Positions 46,977 through 56,017 of a stretch of DNA of 64,000 nucleotides are shown in pieces; within the stretch, counting starts at the first letter, position 1, and the number at the start of each line of letters is the position of its first letter. Location of the stretch: contig LSBP01000002.1 in NCBI GenBank assembly GCA_001577635.1, forward strand, positions 186,001 to 250,000, given 5' to 3'. The DNA is from Halomonadaceae bacterium T82-2 (GTDB taxonomy: Bacteria; Pseudomonadota; Gammaproteobacteria; Pseudomonadales; Halomonadaceae). The translations under genes and the position numbers were made by a program. Under the pieces are notes generated by a model. The model was not told the origin of the DNA, ran no database searches, and saw nothing but the letters and a program-made list of their open reading frames with translations.

Positions 46977-47564
46977 TCACTCGCGGGTGATCATGGCCAC
47001 CAGTGCCCGCGCCAGATCCTCCGCGGTGCGCCCGCCCTCGCCGACCGTGTCCGAGGGGCTGTACCAGCGTACCGTCCAGTTGAGCGACCCCAGCACGAAA
47101 CGGCGCACCAGGAAGGCGTCTCCCGTGATGATCCCGGCGGCGATCGCCTCGTCGATCACCTGCTCCCATAGCCGCTCGTAGGCGTCACGCAATGGCACCA
47201 GCCGCTCCCGCGAGGCCGCGTCGAGACGCCGCCACTCGTAGAGGGCGACCACATGCGCGTTGCGATCGCTGAGCAGGGTTTCCAGATGGGCCCGGGCCAT
47301 GGCATGCAGGCGCGCCCGCGGCCGGGGCTCGGCCTCCGCCAGCTCCCGCCGGGCGATCGCCAGGGCGCGCTGCGTGCCCTCCTCGATCACCGCGCAGAGG
47401 ATCGCCTGCTTGTCGCGGAAGTGGTGGAACAGGCTGCCGGACTTGATGCCCATCGCCTGGGCCAGCATGCGCACCGTGGTACGGTCGAAGCCCGTCTCGA
47501 CGAAAAGACGAGCCGCGATGCCGACCAGCTCCTTGCGGCGCGACGAGGCGTTTTCTAGAGTCAT
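46977..47564 (-). CDS. TetR family transcriptional regulator
   Basis: A 195-aa repressor with an N-terminal helix-turn-helix (RRKELVGIAARLFVETGFDRTTVRMLAQAMGIKSGSLFHHFRDKQAILCAVIEEG) and a helical ligand domain. Upstream of its ATG a dyad GAACG-AG-CGCTT overlaps the ribosome-binding region. The same pattern flanks the acyl-CoA dehydrogenase promoter, so it probably represses the local fatty acyl-CoA genes and itself, with an acyl-CoA as the likely inducer (inference from neighbours). Confidence 0.92.
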   Translation of the reverse strand: MTLENASSRRKELVGIAARLFVETGFDRTTVRMLAQAMGIKSGSLFHHFRDKQAILCAVIEEGTQRALAIARRELAEAEPRPRARLHAMARAHLETLLSDRNAHVVALYEWRRLDAASRERLVPLRDAYERLWEQVIDEAIAAGIITGDAFLVRRFVLGSLNWTVRWYSPSDTVGEGGRTAEDLARALVAMITRE

Positions 47565-47568
47565 TCTT

Positions 47569-47580
47569 GAACGAGCGCTT
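47569..47580. promoter_or_regulatory. TetR-type operator at the tetR-thiolase divergence
   Basis: GAACGAGCGCTT starts five bases from the tetR ATG and lies in the 109-bp gap to the thiolase gene. It matches the two dyads at the acyl-CoA dehydrogenase promoter (RAACG-NN-YGYTT). Confidence 0.6.
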
Positions 47581-47673
47581 GCTTGGTTTCATCCGAGCAA
47601 ACCACAGGGGTCAGAGCGGGTCAACGCGCCGGCCGCCCCGTGCTCGACCCGCGCCCAGCCTCGGAGACCGCCC

Positions 47674-48861
47674 ATGAACGCCGCAGACGAGATCGTCATC
47701 CTCTCGGGAGCCAGAACCCCCATGGGCAGCCTGCTGGGGAGCCTGTCAAGCATCAGTGCCCCGGAACTGGGCGCCGTCGCCGTGCGCGGTGCCATCGAGC
47801 GCGCCGGGGTCGAGCCCGGCGAGATCGACGAGGGCCTGATGGGCTGCGTGCTGCCTGCCGGGCTCGGCCAGGGGCCGGCGCGTCAGGCCCTGCGCCGCGC
47901 GGGCGTGCCCGACGCCTGCGGGGCGACCACCGTCAACAAGCTGTGCGGCTCGGGCATGAAGGCGGCCATGCTGGCCCACGACCTCCTGCGCGCCGGCAGC
48001 GGCTCGCTGGTGGTCGCCGGGGGCATGGAGTCGATGTCCAACGCCCCGCACCTGCTGCCCGGCGCCCGCGCCGGCTACCGGCTGGGCCACGGTGCGCTCA
48101 AGGATCACCTGTTCCTCGACGGCCTGGAGGATGCCGAGAGCGGCCGGCTGATGGGCGCCTTCGCCCAGCAGGTGGCCGATGACCGCGGCTACTCCCGCGA
48201 GCGCATGGACGACTTCGCCATCGCTTCCCTGGAGCGCGCCATGGCCGCCGACCGGCATGGCGAACTCGCCGACGAGATCGTGCCGGTGAGCGTGACCTCC
48301 CGGCAGGGAACGAGCCGGGTCGAGCAGGACGAGCAGCCCTTCAGTGCCAAGCTGGAGCGCATTCGTTCCTTGCGACCGGCCTTCGGCGAACACGGGACCA
48401 TCACCGCCGCCAATGCCAGCTCCATCTCGGACGGTGCCTCGGCACTGCTGCTCGCCCGTCGCGATGCCGCCGAGGCGCGCGGCCTGACACCCCAGGCGCG
48501 GATACTCGGCCACGCCACGCATTCCCGCCACCCGAGCGAGTTTACCCTGGCGCCCGTCGGCGCCGTCGGCAAGCTGCTCGAGCGACTCGACTGGCACGTC
48601 GACGACGTCGACCTCTTCGAAATCAACGAGGCCTTCGCGGTGGTGACGCTGATCGCCATGGACGAACTGAACCTGCCCCACGAGCGAGTCAATGTGTTCG
48701 GCGGTGCCTGCGCCCAGGGCCATCCGATCGGCTCGAGCGGCTCGCGGATCCTCGTCACGCTGCTCAACGCCCTGCGCCGGCGCGGCGGCCGGCGGGGCAT
48801 CGCCAGCCTGTGCATCGGCGGCGGCGAGGCCACCGCCGTGGCCATCGAACGGCTCGACTGA
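47674..48861 (+). CDS. Thiolase (acetyl-CoA C-acyltransferase)
   Basis: A 395-aa thiolase making or cleaving 3-ketoacyl-CoA. Active-site parts are the nucleophile C91 in TTVNKLCGSGMKAAML, the INEAFAVVTL loop, the histidine in GGACAQGHPIGSSGSRILVTLL, and the second Cys in ASLCIGGGEATAVAIE. The start EIVILSGARTPMGSLLGSLSSISAPELGAVAV is typical. The ATG at 47674 is preceded by GGAG; longer frames upstream run through the tetR gene antisense. It diverges from tetR and shares the operator. Its stop is only 8 bp from the convergent DUF190 stop. Confidence 0.94.
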   Translation: MNAADEIVILSGARTPMGSLLGSLSSISAPELGAVAVRGAIERAGVEPGEIDEGLMGCVLPAGLGQGPARQALRRAGVPDACGATTVNKLCGSGMKAAMLAHDLLRAGSGSLVVAGGMESMSNAPHLLPGARAGYRLGHGALKDHLFLDGLEDAESGRLMGAFAQQVADDRGYSRERMDDFAIASLERAMAADRHGELADEIVPVSVTSRQGTSRVEQDEQPFSAKLERIRSLRPAFGEHGTITAANASSISDGASALLLARRDAAEARGLTPQARILGHATHSRHPSEFTLAPVGAVGKLLERLDWHVDDVDLFEINEAFAVVTLIAMDELNLPHERVNVFGGACAQGHPIGSSGSRILVTLLNALRRRGGRRGIASLCIGGGEATAVAIERLD

Positions 48862-48869
48862 GCCGCCGC

Positions 48870-49196
48870 TCAGTGGCCCGGATGCGCGAACTCGACCGGC
48901 CGGCGCAGACAGAACACCGGGATGCCGGCCGCCGCCACCGCCTCGACCAGCCGGTCGGCCATGCCGGGCTCGAGCACGAACATCACCTCCTCCGGGCGAT
49001 CGGCCAGCTCGAAGAAGTGTGCCGAATGGCGATGCCCGTCCTCGCCCGCGCTCATCTCGCCGGCGCGCCGCGTCAGCCGAGTGATACCCAGCCCGTGCGC
49101 CTCGTCGATCACCGCCTCCAGCGCCGAACGGCCGTGATGACGACGCGACTCCGGCGCCATGAAGATCACCTCGAATCCCTGCTGCCAGGCTGTCAT
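48870..49196 (-). CDS. DUF190 protein of the fluoride unit
   Basis: A 108-aa cytoplasmic protein of the DUF190 family, a small PII-like ferredoxin fold often encoded beside crcB. Visible pattern: [81 protein letters not shown]. Its ATG overlaps the crcB stop, so the two are co-translated under the fluoride riboswitch. A role in regulating the channel is plausible but not shown. Confidence 0.86.
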   Translation of the reverse strand: MTAWQQGFEVIFMAPESRRHHGRSALEAVIDEAHGLGITRLTRRAGEMSAGEDGHRHSAHFFELADRPEEVMFVLEPGMADRLVEAVAAAGIPVFCLRRPVEFAHPGH

Positions 49197-49588
49197 CGTA
49201 TTGCCCCCGCCAGGTTGCGCATCAGTTGAAAGGTCGCCATGCCCACGGCAGTCATGGCCAGCGAACCGCCGACATGCAGCACGATGCCGGTCAGCGCCAG
49301 GCTCCAGCGCCCGCCCTGCAGGGCGGAAAGCATCTCCGCGGAAAAGGTCGAGAAGGTGGTCAGCGCGCCGAGAAAGCCGGTGACCACGAAGAGCCGCCAT
49401 TCCGGCGCCAGCGGCAGCTGGCCGAACAACGCGATGGCCACGCCGATCAGCCAGGCACCGAGCCAGTTGGCCACCAGGGTGCCGGGCGGCAGCGAGGGAA
49501 ACAGTGCATTGAGCCACAGGCCGAGCAGCCAGCGCAGGTTGGCCCCCAGCGCCGCGCCACTGCCGATGGCGATGATCGATAACCACAT
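49193..49588 (-). CDS. crcB: Fluoride channel CrcB (Fluc)
   Basis: A 131-aa dual-topology membrane channel that lets fluoride out of the cell. Four hydrophobic segments are visible, with the conserved [13 protein letters not shown] (Arg in helix 1), [14 protein letters not shown] (the Asn region), and [17 protein letters not shown], the phenylalanine-box/Na+-site stretch. I use the ATG at 49588; an in-frame ATG at 49618 would add ten residues ([10 protein letters not shown]). It is preceded by a fluoride riboswitch. Confidence 0.94.
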   Translation of the reverse strand: MWLSIIAIGSGAALGANLRWLLGLWLNALFPSLPPGTLVANWLGAWLIGVAIALFGQLPLAPEWRLFVVTGFLGALTTFSTFSAEMLSALQGGRWSLALTGIVLHVGGSLAMTAVGMATFQLMRNLAGAIR

Positions 49589-49674
49589 GAGGAAGGACCC
49601 TGTCCTGTTGCCGAACATAATCAAGAACGCGAGACGCACAGGATCAGAACGCACGACGCCTGCTGCGCCACCCG

Positions 49675-49762
49675 GGCGCCTCGCAGGCATCATTAACCGT
49701 GAGTACGGTGGTTTGGCGGGCCGGAAACACCGTGCCGCCGGGAGGCATGCCATCTCCCGGGC
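49675..49762 (-). ncRNA. Fluoride riboswitch (crcB motif)
   Basis: Read leftward, the leader has GGGAG-ATGGCATGC-CTCCC, whose loop GGCAT can pair with the downstream ATGCC in TTAATGATGCCTGC. This is the hallmark pseudoknot of the fluoride aptamer; the same GGAGATGGCAT...TGATGCC pattern occurs in the well-studied Pseudomonas syringae example. Two further stems (GGCGG/CCGCC and ACCGT/ACGGT) fill the middle. The expression platform may involve GCCTGC pairing with GCAGCAGGC further down. It lies 87 bases before the longer possible crcB start. Confidence 0.85.
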
Positions 49763-49766
49763 GATA

Positions 49767-49796
49767 GGTTTAGCATGCCCTCCCGCGAGGGTTCAA
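49767..49796 (-). promoter_or_regulatory. Promoter of the fluoride riboswitch-crcB unit
   Basis: Leftward TTGAAC (49791-49796), 18-bp spacer, TAAACC (49767-49772). The expected start is at the first bases of the aptamer, which supports both calls. Confidence 0.62.
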
Positions 49797-49797
49797 G

Positions 49798-49814
49798 GCC
49801 TGCCGCGGGCAGGC
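49798..49814 (-). terminator. Hairpin after pstB
   Basis: GCCTGCC and GGCAGGC form a 7-bp stem over three bases just past the pstB stop, in the 58 bp before the riboswitch. There is no clear T-tract, so termination is uncertain. Confidence 0.5.
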
Positions 49815-49820
49815 TTGCGA

Positions 49821-50708
49821 TCAGCCGTAACGGCCGGTGATGTAGTCCTCGGTCTTCCTGATGTGTGGATTGGAGAACATCACCCGCGTATCGTTGTACT
49901 CGATCAGCTCGCCAAGATGGAAGAACGCTGTGTAGTCCGCAACGCGGGCGGCCTGCTGCATGTTATGCGTGACCGTGACGATGGTGAACTGCTGCTTGAG
50001 CTTGTCCATCAGGTCTTCGATGGTCGCCGTCGAGATCGGATCGAGCGCCGAAGTCGGTTCATCCATCAGGATCACGTCGGGTTGCACGGCAATCGCCCGG
50101 GCGATACACAGACGCTGCTGCTGACCGCCCGAGAGCGAGGTGCCCGGCTGGTGCAGCTTGTCCTTGACCTCGTTCCATAGCCCAGCGTCTCGCAGTGCGC
50201 GCTCGACCAGCTCGTCCTGTTCGGCCTTGCGCCCAACCAGATCATGCATGCGCGGCGCGTAGGCGATATTCTCGTAGATCGACTTTGGGAACGGGTTGGG
50301 CTTCTGAAAGACCATGCCCACCCTGCGGCGCAGGGCCACCTCGTCCATCTTTGTCTCGTTGACATCGCGGCCGTCCATCTCCACCAGCCCCTGGATGCGC
50401 ACGCTCTTGATCAGGTCATTCATGCGGTTGAGGCAACGCAGGAAGGTCGACTTGCCACAGCCCGAGGGGCCGATCAGCGCAGTGACGTTCTTCTGATAGA
50501 TGTCGATGTTGATGTTCTTCAGCGCCTGATGCTCGCCGTACCAGAGATTGAGATCGCGCACGCGAATGCTCAACTCGTGGTTAGCCTCCTTGTTGCGATT
50601 GACCGGCTCGCCCGGCTGCCCCGCCTGGGGTGCGTGAGTCCTTGTGGAATCGCCCGTTGGCACGTCGATGGCCTGCCCCTTCGCCTGGGTAGTCTGTTCG
50701 TTGAGCAT
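49821..50708 (-). CDS. pstB: Phosphate ABC transporter ATPase PstB
   Basis: The 295-aa ATP-binding subunit of the high-affinity phosphate importer. Walker A is [23 protein letters not shown], the PstB-specific Q-loop is [24 protein letters not shown], the signature [14 protein letters not shown], Walker [24 protein letters not shown] and the switch [14 protein letters not shown]. About 45 low-complexity residues precede the core; the ATG at 50708 has GAGGA upstream. It is the last gene of pstS-pstC-pstA-pstB, and phoU does not follow. Confidence 0.97.
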   Translation of the reverse strand: MLNEQTTQAKGQAIDVPTGDSTRTHAPQAGQPGEPVNRNKEANHELSIRVRDLNLWYGEHQALKNINIDIYQKNVTALIGPSGCGKSTFLRCLNRMNDLIKSVRIQGLVEMDGRDVNETKMDEVALRRRVGMVFQKPNPFPKSIYENIAYAPRMHDLVGRKAEQDELVERALRDAGLWNEVKDKLHQPGTSLSGGQQQRLCIARAIAVQPDVILMDEPTSALDPISTATIEDLMDKLKQQFTIVTVTHNMQQAARVADYTAFFHLGELIEYNDTRVMFSNPHIRKTEDYITGRYG

Positions 50709-50736
50709 GAATCGTGTCCTCGAGATAGTCGCCGGC

Positions 50737-51903
50737 TTACCAGCGACGTTCGAATTTCTTGCGCAGCAACACTGCAGTGGCATTGAGCGTGATCAGCACC
50801 GCGAGGAGGACCAGAATGCCGCCGGCGGTCTTCTCGACGAAGGCGGGGCTCGGGTCGCCCGCCCACGTGAAGACTTGCGCCGGCATCACCGTGGCGGCGT
50901 TGGTAAACGAGGCCGAGACATCGGGAATGAAGGCCACCATACCGACAATGATCAGTGGTGCGGTCTCGCCCATCGCCTGGGCCATGCCGATGATCGACCC
51001 GGTCAGGATGCCCGGCAGCGACAGCGGCAGGACATGATCGCGCACTACCTGCCAGCGTGAACAGCCCACACCGAAGGCGGCCTGGCGGATGCCATCCGGC
51101 ACACTGCGTAGCGCCGTGCGGGTGGCGATGATGATCACCGGCAGCGTCATCAACGCCAGCGTCAGGCCACCCACCAGCGGCGAGGAGCGCGGCACGCCGA
51201 AGAAGTTGATGTAGACCGCCAGCCCCAGAAGACCGAAGAGAATCGACGGGACCGCGGCCAGGTTGTTGATGTTGATCTCGATGATCTGGGTAAGATGGTT
51301 GTCGGGTGCGAACTCCTCGAGATAGACCGCGGTCATCACTCCGACCGGGAAACACACAGCCATGGTCACGATCAGCGTCATCACCGTGCCCATCGCTGCC
51401 GCGGCGATCCCCGCCATTTCGGGCATCCGCGAGTCACCTGTGGTGAAGAAGGTAGTATTGAAGCGCAGCTCGGCACGCCCCTGCTCGACCAGTCGATCGA
51501 CGACGCGCTTCTCCTTGGGACGAAGTTCCGAATTGTGCCCCTTTAGATACTGATCGACAGTGCTGTCGGCGATCACCCACTCCATACGCTGCGTGCCGAG
51601 CAGCTCTGGATTTTCTTCCATCCGTGATGGAATCAGGCGCAGGTAGCCACGGCTGACCAGCGAGCGCACGTCGTCGCCCACCGCCGCAGGCGGAATCTCC
51701 CGGGCCTGCTCACTGTAGTTCACCTCGATCTGAATCTGGGCCTGCTGGAAGGCGGGCAGCCCCTTGACCAGCATGTCGCCAATGAACACCACCAGGAAGG
51801 CCGCAGCGAGGATCAGCGCGCCCATCGACATCCGCTTGAGGTTGGCCGAGCGCCGATGTCGCCGCCTGAGCTGGGCGGTGATCTCGTCGAAGGATTGGCT
51901 CAT
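50737..51903 (-). CDS. pstA: Phosphate ABC transporter permease PstA (long form)
   Basis: A 388-aa inner-membrane subunit. After helix 1 ([25 protein letters not shown]) comes a periplasmic insertion of about 100 residues ([17 protein letters not shown]...[20 protein letters not shown]), the DUF3333-type region of long PstA proteins. The permease core follows with [49 protein letters not shown] and the EAA-like loop [50 protein letters not shown]. It sits 28 bp before pstB and 22 bp after pstC. Confidence 0.95.
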   Translation of the reverse strand: MSQSFDEITAQLRRRHRRSANLKRMSMGALILAAAFLVVFIGDMLVKGLPAFQQAQIQIEVNYSEQAREIPPAAVGDDVRSLVSRGYLRLIPSRMEENPELLGTQRMEWVIADSTVDQYLKGHNSELRPKEKRVVDRLVEQGRAELRFNTTFFTTGDSRMPEMAGIAAAAMGTVMTLIVTMAVCFPVGVMTAVYLEEFAPDNHLTQIIEININNLAAVPSILFGLLGLAVYINFFGVPRSSPLVGGLTLALMTLPVIIIATRTALRSVPDGIRQAAFGVGCSRWQVVRDHVLPLSLPGILTGSIIGMAQAMGETAPLIIVGMVAFIPDVSASFTNAATVMPAQVFTWAGDPSPAFVEKTAGGILVLLAVLITLNATAVLLRKKFERRW

Positions 51904-51925
51904 GAGTGTAACGAACCTCGTCGTA

Positions 51926-53182
51926 TCACAGAGTGTTGGTGCGGTACTTTTCGCGGAAGCGGCGAATCATCAGTACCGACACCATGTTGAGGGCCAAGGT
52001 GACCACAAACAGCACCAGCCCCAGGGCAAAGGCGGACAATGTCTCGGCGCTTTCGAACTCCTGGTCGCCGGTCAACGCAGCGACGATACGCACGGTCACC
52101 GTGGTCATGTCTTCGAGCGGGTTGGCGGTCAGGTTGGGACGCATGCCGGCAGCCATCACCACGATCATCGTCTCCCCCAGCGCACGGGAGACGGCGAGCA
52201 GCGAGGCCGAGATGATGCCCGGCAGCGACGCGGGCAGCACCACACTCTTGATAGTCTCGCTCTTGGTCATGCCCAGCGCCAGTGAACCCTCGCGCATGCT
52301 GTCGGGAACCGCGTTGATCACGTCATCGGACAGCGACGAGATGAAGGGAATGATCATGATCCCCATCACCACACCCGGCGCAAGGGCGTTATTGTAGGAA
52401 GCATCGAGGCCGAAGAAGCCGGCGAAGTCGACGATGATCGGCGCCACGGTGATCGCCGCAAAGAAGCCATAGACCACCGTGGGGATGCCGGCCAGCACCT
52501 CCAGCACCGGCTTTGCCAGGGTACGGATCCGCGGCGGCGCGAATTCGGCCATGTAGATTGCCGCGAGCAGCCCGACCGGTATCGCCACGAGCATGGCGAT
52601 CAACGAAATAATGAAAGTGCCTACGAACAGCGGCACCGAGCCGAACTGGGCAACGCTCTCCACCTCGCCGCCGCGTCCGGCCGCGGCGAGGAAACTATCG
52701 CCCGGCGCCCAGGTGGTGCCGGTGAGGAAATCCCAGAGGCTCTGCATCTGGAAGAAGCGGATCGCTTCGGAAATGATCGACAACAGGATGCCGAAGGTAG
52801 TCACGATCGACACCAGGGCTGCACAGGCCAGCGCCAGGCGAATCACCCGCTCGATGGCCTGACGAGCGTGAAAATCGGGACGCACCTGCATGACCCCGAC
52901 GAACAGCCCAATGGCGGCAATCACCAGGCTTGCGGCAAGCAGGTAGGGCGTGGGTATCTCAGCACCCAGCAGCAGCATGACGAAGGCACCGACGGCCCCC
53001 ACCAGAATGGCCGGGCCGGCCGTGGCCAGCACCGAAAACCAGGCGTACTGATCGGGCTGGGCATACATCGCCACCCCTGCCTGGCGCGTGCGCAAAGCCT
53101 TGGCGCGCGCCACGACGAATGCGATCAGGCCGAGCACCGCCAGCACCGCACAGAACGTCAGTAAAGTCAGGTTGGACAGCAT
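51926..53182 (-). CDS. pstC: Phosphate ABC transporter permease PstC (long form)
   Basis: A 418-aa partner permease. The N-terminal 120 residues add about three membrane helices (LTLLTFCAVLAVLGLIAFVVARA; VLATAGPAILVGAVGAFVMLLLGAEI; YLLAASLVIAAIGLFVGVM). The core has FGSVPLFVGTFIISLIAMLVAIPVGLLAAIYMAEFAPPRIRTLAKPVLEVLAGIPTVVYGFFA and the EAA loop REGSLALGMTKSETIKSVVLPASLPGIISASLLAVSRALGETMIVVMAAG. It ends in a basic cytosolic tail. The gap to pstS is 139 bp. Confidence 0.95.
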   Translation of the reverse strand: MLSNLTLLTFCAVLAVLGLIAFVVARAKALRTRQAGVAMYAQPDQYAWFSVLATAGPAILVGAVGAFVMLLLGAEIPTPYLLAASLVIAAIGLFVGVMQVRPDFHARQAIERVIRLALACAALVSIVTTFGILLSIISEAIRFFQMQSLWDFLTGTTWAPGDSFLAAAGRGGEVESVAQFGSVPLFVGTFIISLIAMLVAIPVGLLAAIYMAEFAPPRIRTLAKPVLEVLAGIPTVVYGFFAAITVAPIIVDFAGFFGLDASYNNALAPGVVMGIMIIPFISSLSDDVINAVPDSMREGSLALGMTKSETIKSVVLPASLPGIISASLLAVSRALGETMIVVMAAGMRPNLTANPLEDMTTVTVRIVAALTGDQEFESAETLSAFALGLVLFVVTLALNMVSVLMIRRFREKYRTNTL

Positions 53183-53321
53183 AATCGGTCTCTTGCTACG
53201 GACCCCGCCCCGTCAGCCCCGGAACCAAATGACACTTGGCCCCGGGCCTCGAGGGCCTTTCGGTATGCAAACGGGCCGACGACTCTCGTCGCCGGCCTCG
53301 CTTCTCATGGGCGACGCTGAC

Positions 53322-54335
53322 TTACTTGAGGTCGGCCAGTTCGAGCTTCTCGTGGTTCTTTACCTGCTGGCGCTGCATCTTGCGCATGTCTTCCGGCAGC
53401 GGGATCAGACCCAGCCCCTTGAGGTAACCCATCGGCCCGATCATCTTCTCGCTCATGAACAGGTTAGCGTACTCGTACATCGCCGGCACGCTGTCGGCGT
53501 GCTGGTTCTTGATGTAGAAGAACAGCGAACGCGACACCGGATAATCGCCAGAGCTGATCGTCTCGGGCGTGGGCTCGACACCGTCGATGCTGGCACCAGT
53601 CAGGGTGTCGGAATTCTCTTCCAGATAAGAGTAACCGAAAATGCCGAAGGCATCGGTATCCTCGGCCAGACGCTGAACGATCAGGTTGTCGTTCTCTCCA
53701 GCGTCGATGTAGGCACCATCCGAGCGGATGTCAGTGTAGGCCTTGCCACCGTAGGCCTTCATGTCTTCAGAGGCGGCTTCCATCACCAGTTCCTCGAAGG
53801 CATCGCGGGTCCCGGAAGTGGTGGGCGGTCCATAGACGGAGATCTCGCGATCCGGCAGCGACGGATCAATGTCGCTCCACTTCTTGTAGGGGTTGGCAAC
53901 GAGCTTGCCATCCTGCGGCACCTTGGCGGCAAGCGCCAGGAAGATCTGCTTACGAGTCAGGTTGATCGGGTCGTTGTCGCTCGATTCGGCGAAGGCAATA
54001 CCGTCATAGCCGATAGTCGCCTCGGTGATATCGGTGACCCCGTTCTTCTTGCAGCGCTCGAACTCGGAGACCTTCATGGGTCGAGAGGCGTTGGTGATGT
54101 CCGGAGTGTCCTCACCGACACCGGCGCAGAACAGCTTCAAACCGCCACCAGAGCCAGTGGATTCGATAACCGGCGTTTGGTAGTCGGTGGTCGCTCCGAA
54201 CTCTTCCACGACATAGCTGGCAAACGGGTAGACCGTGCTCGAGCCGACGATGCGAAGCTGCTCACGGGCCTGGGCGACACCGACTACGCCCATCACGGCG
54301 GCGGCAACGGCAGTGGTCTTCAGGATGCGGTTCAT
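53322..54335 (-). CDS. pstS: Periplasmic phosphate-binding protein PstS
   Basis: A 337-aa secreted binding protein. The signal peptide is MNRILKTTAVAAAVMGVVGVAQA, cut before REQ. The phosphate site is seen in RIVGSSTVYPFASYVVEEF, ESTGSGGGLKLFCAG, DITNASRPMK and GPPTTSGTRDAFEELVMEA. No lipobox is present, so it is soluble in the periplasm. The acidic surface (many Asp/Glu) suits a halophile. It is the first gene of the pst operon and is preceded by a Pho box. Confidence 0.96.
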   Translation of the reverse strand: MNRILKTTAVAAAVMGVVGVAQAREQLRIVGSSTVYPFASYVVEEFGATTDYQTPVIESTGSGGGLKLFCAGVGEDTPDITNASRPMKVSEFERCKKNGVTDITEATIGYDGIAFAESSDNDPINLTRKQIFLALAAKVPQDGKLVANPYKKWSDIDPSLPDREISVYGPPTTSGTRDAFEELVMEAASEDMKAYGGKAYTDIRSDGAYIDAGENDNLIVQRLAEDTDAFGIFGYSYLEENSDTLTGASIDGVEPTPETISSGDYPVSRSLFFYIKNQHADSVPAMYEYANLFMSEKMIGPMGYLKGLGLIPLPEDMRKMQRQQVKNHEKLELADLK

Positions 54336-54641
54336 GCGGGTAACTCCTGTCGATGAGAGTGTTCAACCTTCTCTCTGCACAAGATGCCGCAGGAAGATGA
54401 CAGCTTCGTGACAGCCAACGGACGTGGAACGCCTGTCCGGGAAGCCAGCATCGTTCACTCCCATCCGCGGGGCGAAACGCAAGGCCAGCGGGCTCTTCAG
54501 TGCAGCGAGGACCGGGCGGCGCCTCCAGCCCCAGGGTGGCGCCTCCAGCCCCATGAAAGCAGCCAGGTCGGGAGCGTGACAGATCATCACGGTCAAGGAA
54601 AGGCCGGACACAGATCGCGCCGCCCCCTGACTCGCTGAGCG
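54336..54641. other. pstS upstream spacer with tandem duplication
   Basis: A 306-bp gap between pstS and the Bcr/CflA gene (same strand). It holds the Pho box and pstS promoter on its left. At 54518-54557 a 20-bp unit beginning GGCGCCTCCAGCCCCA is repeated twice in tandem. I see no supported gene here. Confidence 0.6.
54397..54414 (-). promoter_or_regulatory. Pho box upstream of pstS
   Basis: Leftward CTGTCAC-GAAG-CTGTCAT: two 7-bp direct repeats with a 4-bp spacer, matching the PhoB consensus almost perfectly. It ends 62 bp before the pstS ATG; a CATCTT about 10 bp downstream may serve as the -10. Expression should rise on phosphate starvation through PhoBR, which is not in this window. Confidence 0.9.
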
Positions 54642-55844
54642 TCATGGCGATGCCGGTGCCTGCCGCAGGGCATGGCCAGACAGTACGCGCACTCCGACGT
54701 TGCCGATCACCGAGGCACCGACCATGGTCAGCACCATGGGCCAGGCACTGGGAATCTGGAAGGCCCCCACCAGCACCCCGGCCAGCGCGCCGCAGGAGAA
54801 CTGGATGCTGCCCTGCATGGCCGTCGCCGTGGCGCTCATGTGTGGAAAGTGATCGAGCATTGACGACATGGCGTTGGGACCGATCAGCCCCTGCATGCCG
54901 ACAAACACCACCAGCAAAGGTACCACCGAGTAGAGTGAATCCCAGCCGAGCGCGAAGACCGCCAGCAGGACGATGCCCATGACCAACTGAATCGCCAGCC
55001 CCCAGAGCAGATTGTTCTGTGGCGAGAAATAGCGCAGCAGGCGAATATTGACGCGATTGGACGCCGACATCACCAGGATGTTGGCGCCGAAGACGAAGGG
55101 ATAGGCCGCCGGTGACAGATCGAAATACTCCATGTAGAGAAACGGCGACCCGGTGATGAAGGCGAACATTCCGGCGAAGGACATCGACACCGCACAGATG
55201 TAGCCCATCGCCTCGCGGTGGGCGAGTACGCTGCGATAGTTGCCGAGCACTTGCACGAAGTTCGGCGCATCCGGGTCACGGCCATGGGTCTCCGGCAGGT
55301 AGCGGTGCAACAACCACAGCACGAAGCCCGCATAGCCGGCGAGGAAGGCGAAGATCAGCCACCAGTCCGCCAGGTAGAGCAGCGCACTACCCAGTGCCGG
55401 CGCCACCAAGGGTGCCAGCATCAAAATCATCACCATGGTCGACAGAACCTTGGCCGCCTCGCGTCCACTGAAGCAGTCGCGCACGATCGCCGCCGAGTTG
55501 ACCACCGATGCCCCACCCCCCAGTGCCTGAAGGAAACGCAGCGCCCAGAGCATCTCCAGCGAATTCACTTGGGTGATCGCAAGGCTGGTCAGCAGAAAGA
55601 CCACCACTCCGCCGAGCAGCACCGGGCGCCGCCCCAGCCGGTCCGACAGCGGCCCGAAGATCAACTGGCCCAGGGCGAAGCCGAACAGGAACAGGCTCAC
55701 CGACAGCTCGGTCAGATGCACGCTGGCATCGACGGTCCTCGCCAGCGCCGGAATGGCGGGAAGGTAGGCATCGATCGCCAGCGGCGCAATGGCGGTATTG
55801 GCCGCCACCAGCAGGGCAATCCGTCGTGGGGTGATCGGCGACAT
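54642..55844 (-). CDS. Bcr/CflA family MFS drug exporter
   Basis: A 400-aa major facilitator with about twelve membrane segments, of the proton-driven Bcr/CflA drug exporter family. The start NTAIAPLAIDAYLPAIPALARTVDASVHLTELSVSLFLFGFALGQLIFGPLSDRLGRRPVLLGG includes the AIDAYLPA mark and MFS motif A (GPLSDRLGRRP). Motif C-like sequence is LAPLVAPALGSALL. The ATG at 55844 has AAGGAA upstream. Substrates cannot be predicted. Confidence 0.9.
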   Translation of the reverse strand: MSPITPRRIALLVAANTAIAPLAIDAYLPAIPALARTVDASVHLTELSVSLFLFGFALGQLIFGPLSDRLGRRPVLLGGVVVFLLTSLAITQVNSLEMLWALRFLQALGGGASVVNSAAIVRDCFSGREAAKVLSTMVMILMLAPLVAPALGSALLYLADWWLIFAFLAGYAGFVLWLLHRYLPETHGRDPDAPNFVQVLGNYRSVLAHREAMGYICAVSMSFAGMFAFITGSPFLYMEYFDLSPAAYPFVFGANILVMSASNRVNIRLLRYFSPQNNLLWGLAIQLVMGIVLLAVFALGWDSLYSVVPLLVVFVGMQGLIGPNAMSSMLDHFPHMSATATAMQGSIQFSCGALAGVLVGAFQIPSAWPMVLTMVGASVIGNVGVRVLSGHALRQAPASP

Positions 55845-56017
55845 ACGTTTCCTTACGTCGGTAGTCAATCGGGTCGGGCGCACATCATAGCAGGCCCGGA
55901 CGATTGTCAGGGCGATGCTGCCATATTAGCCAAACTGCAACACATCCCTGCTAGAACCGACCCGATGCCGCACCCAGAGCGGCACGAAAAGAAATCGAAT
56001 CATCGCAAGGGTCATTC

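Noticed and set aside
46977-48861. Thiolase starting upstream at 47260
   Set aside because: The extension is antisense to the tetR gene; the family N-terminus begins at the ATG at 47674, which has a ribosome site.
49193-49753. Long crcB with a 55-residue N-terminal extension
   Set aside because: The extra part would translate the riboswitch aptamer and has no similarity to CrcB.
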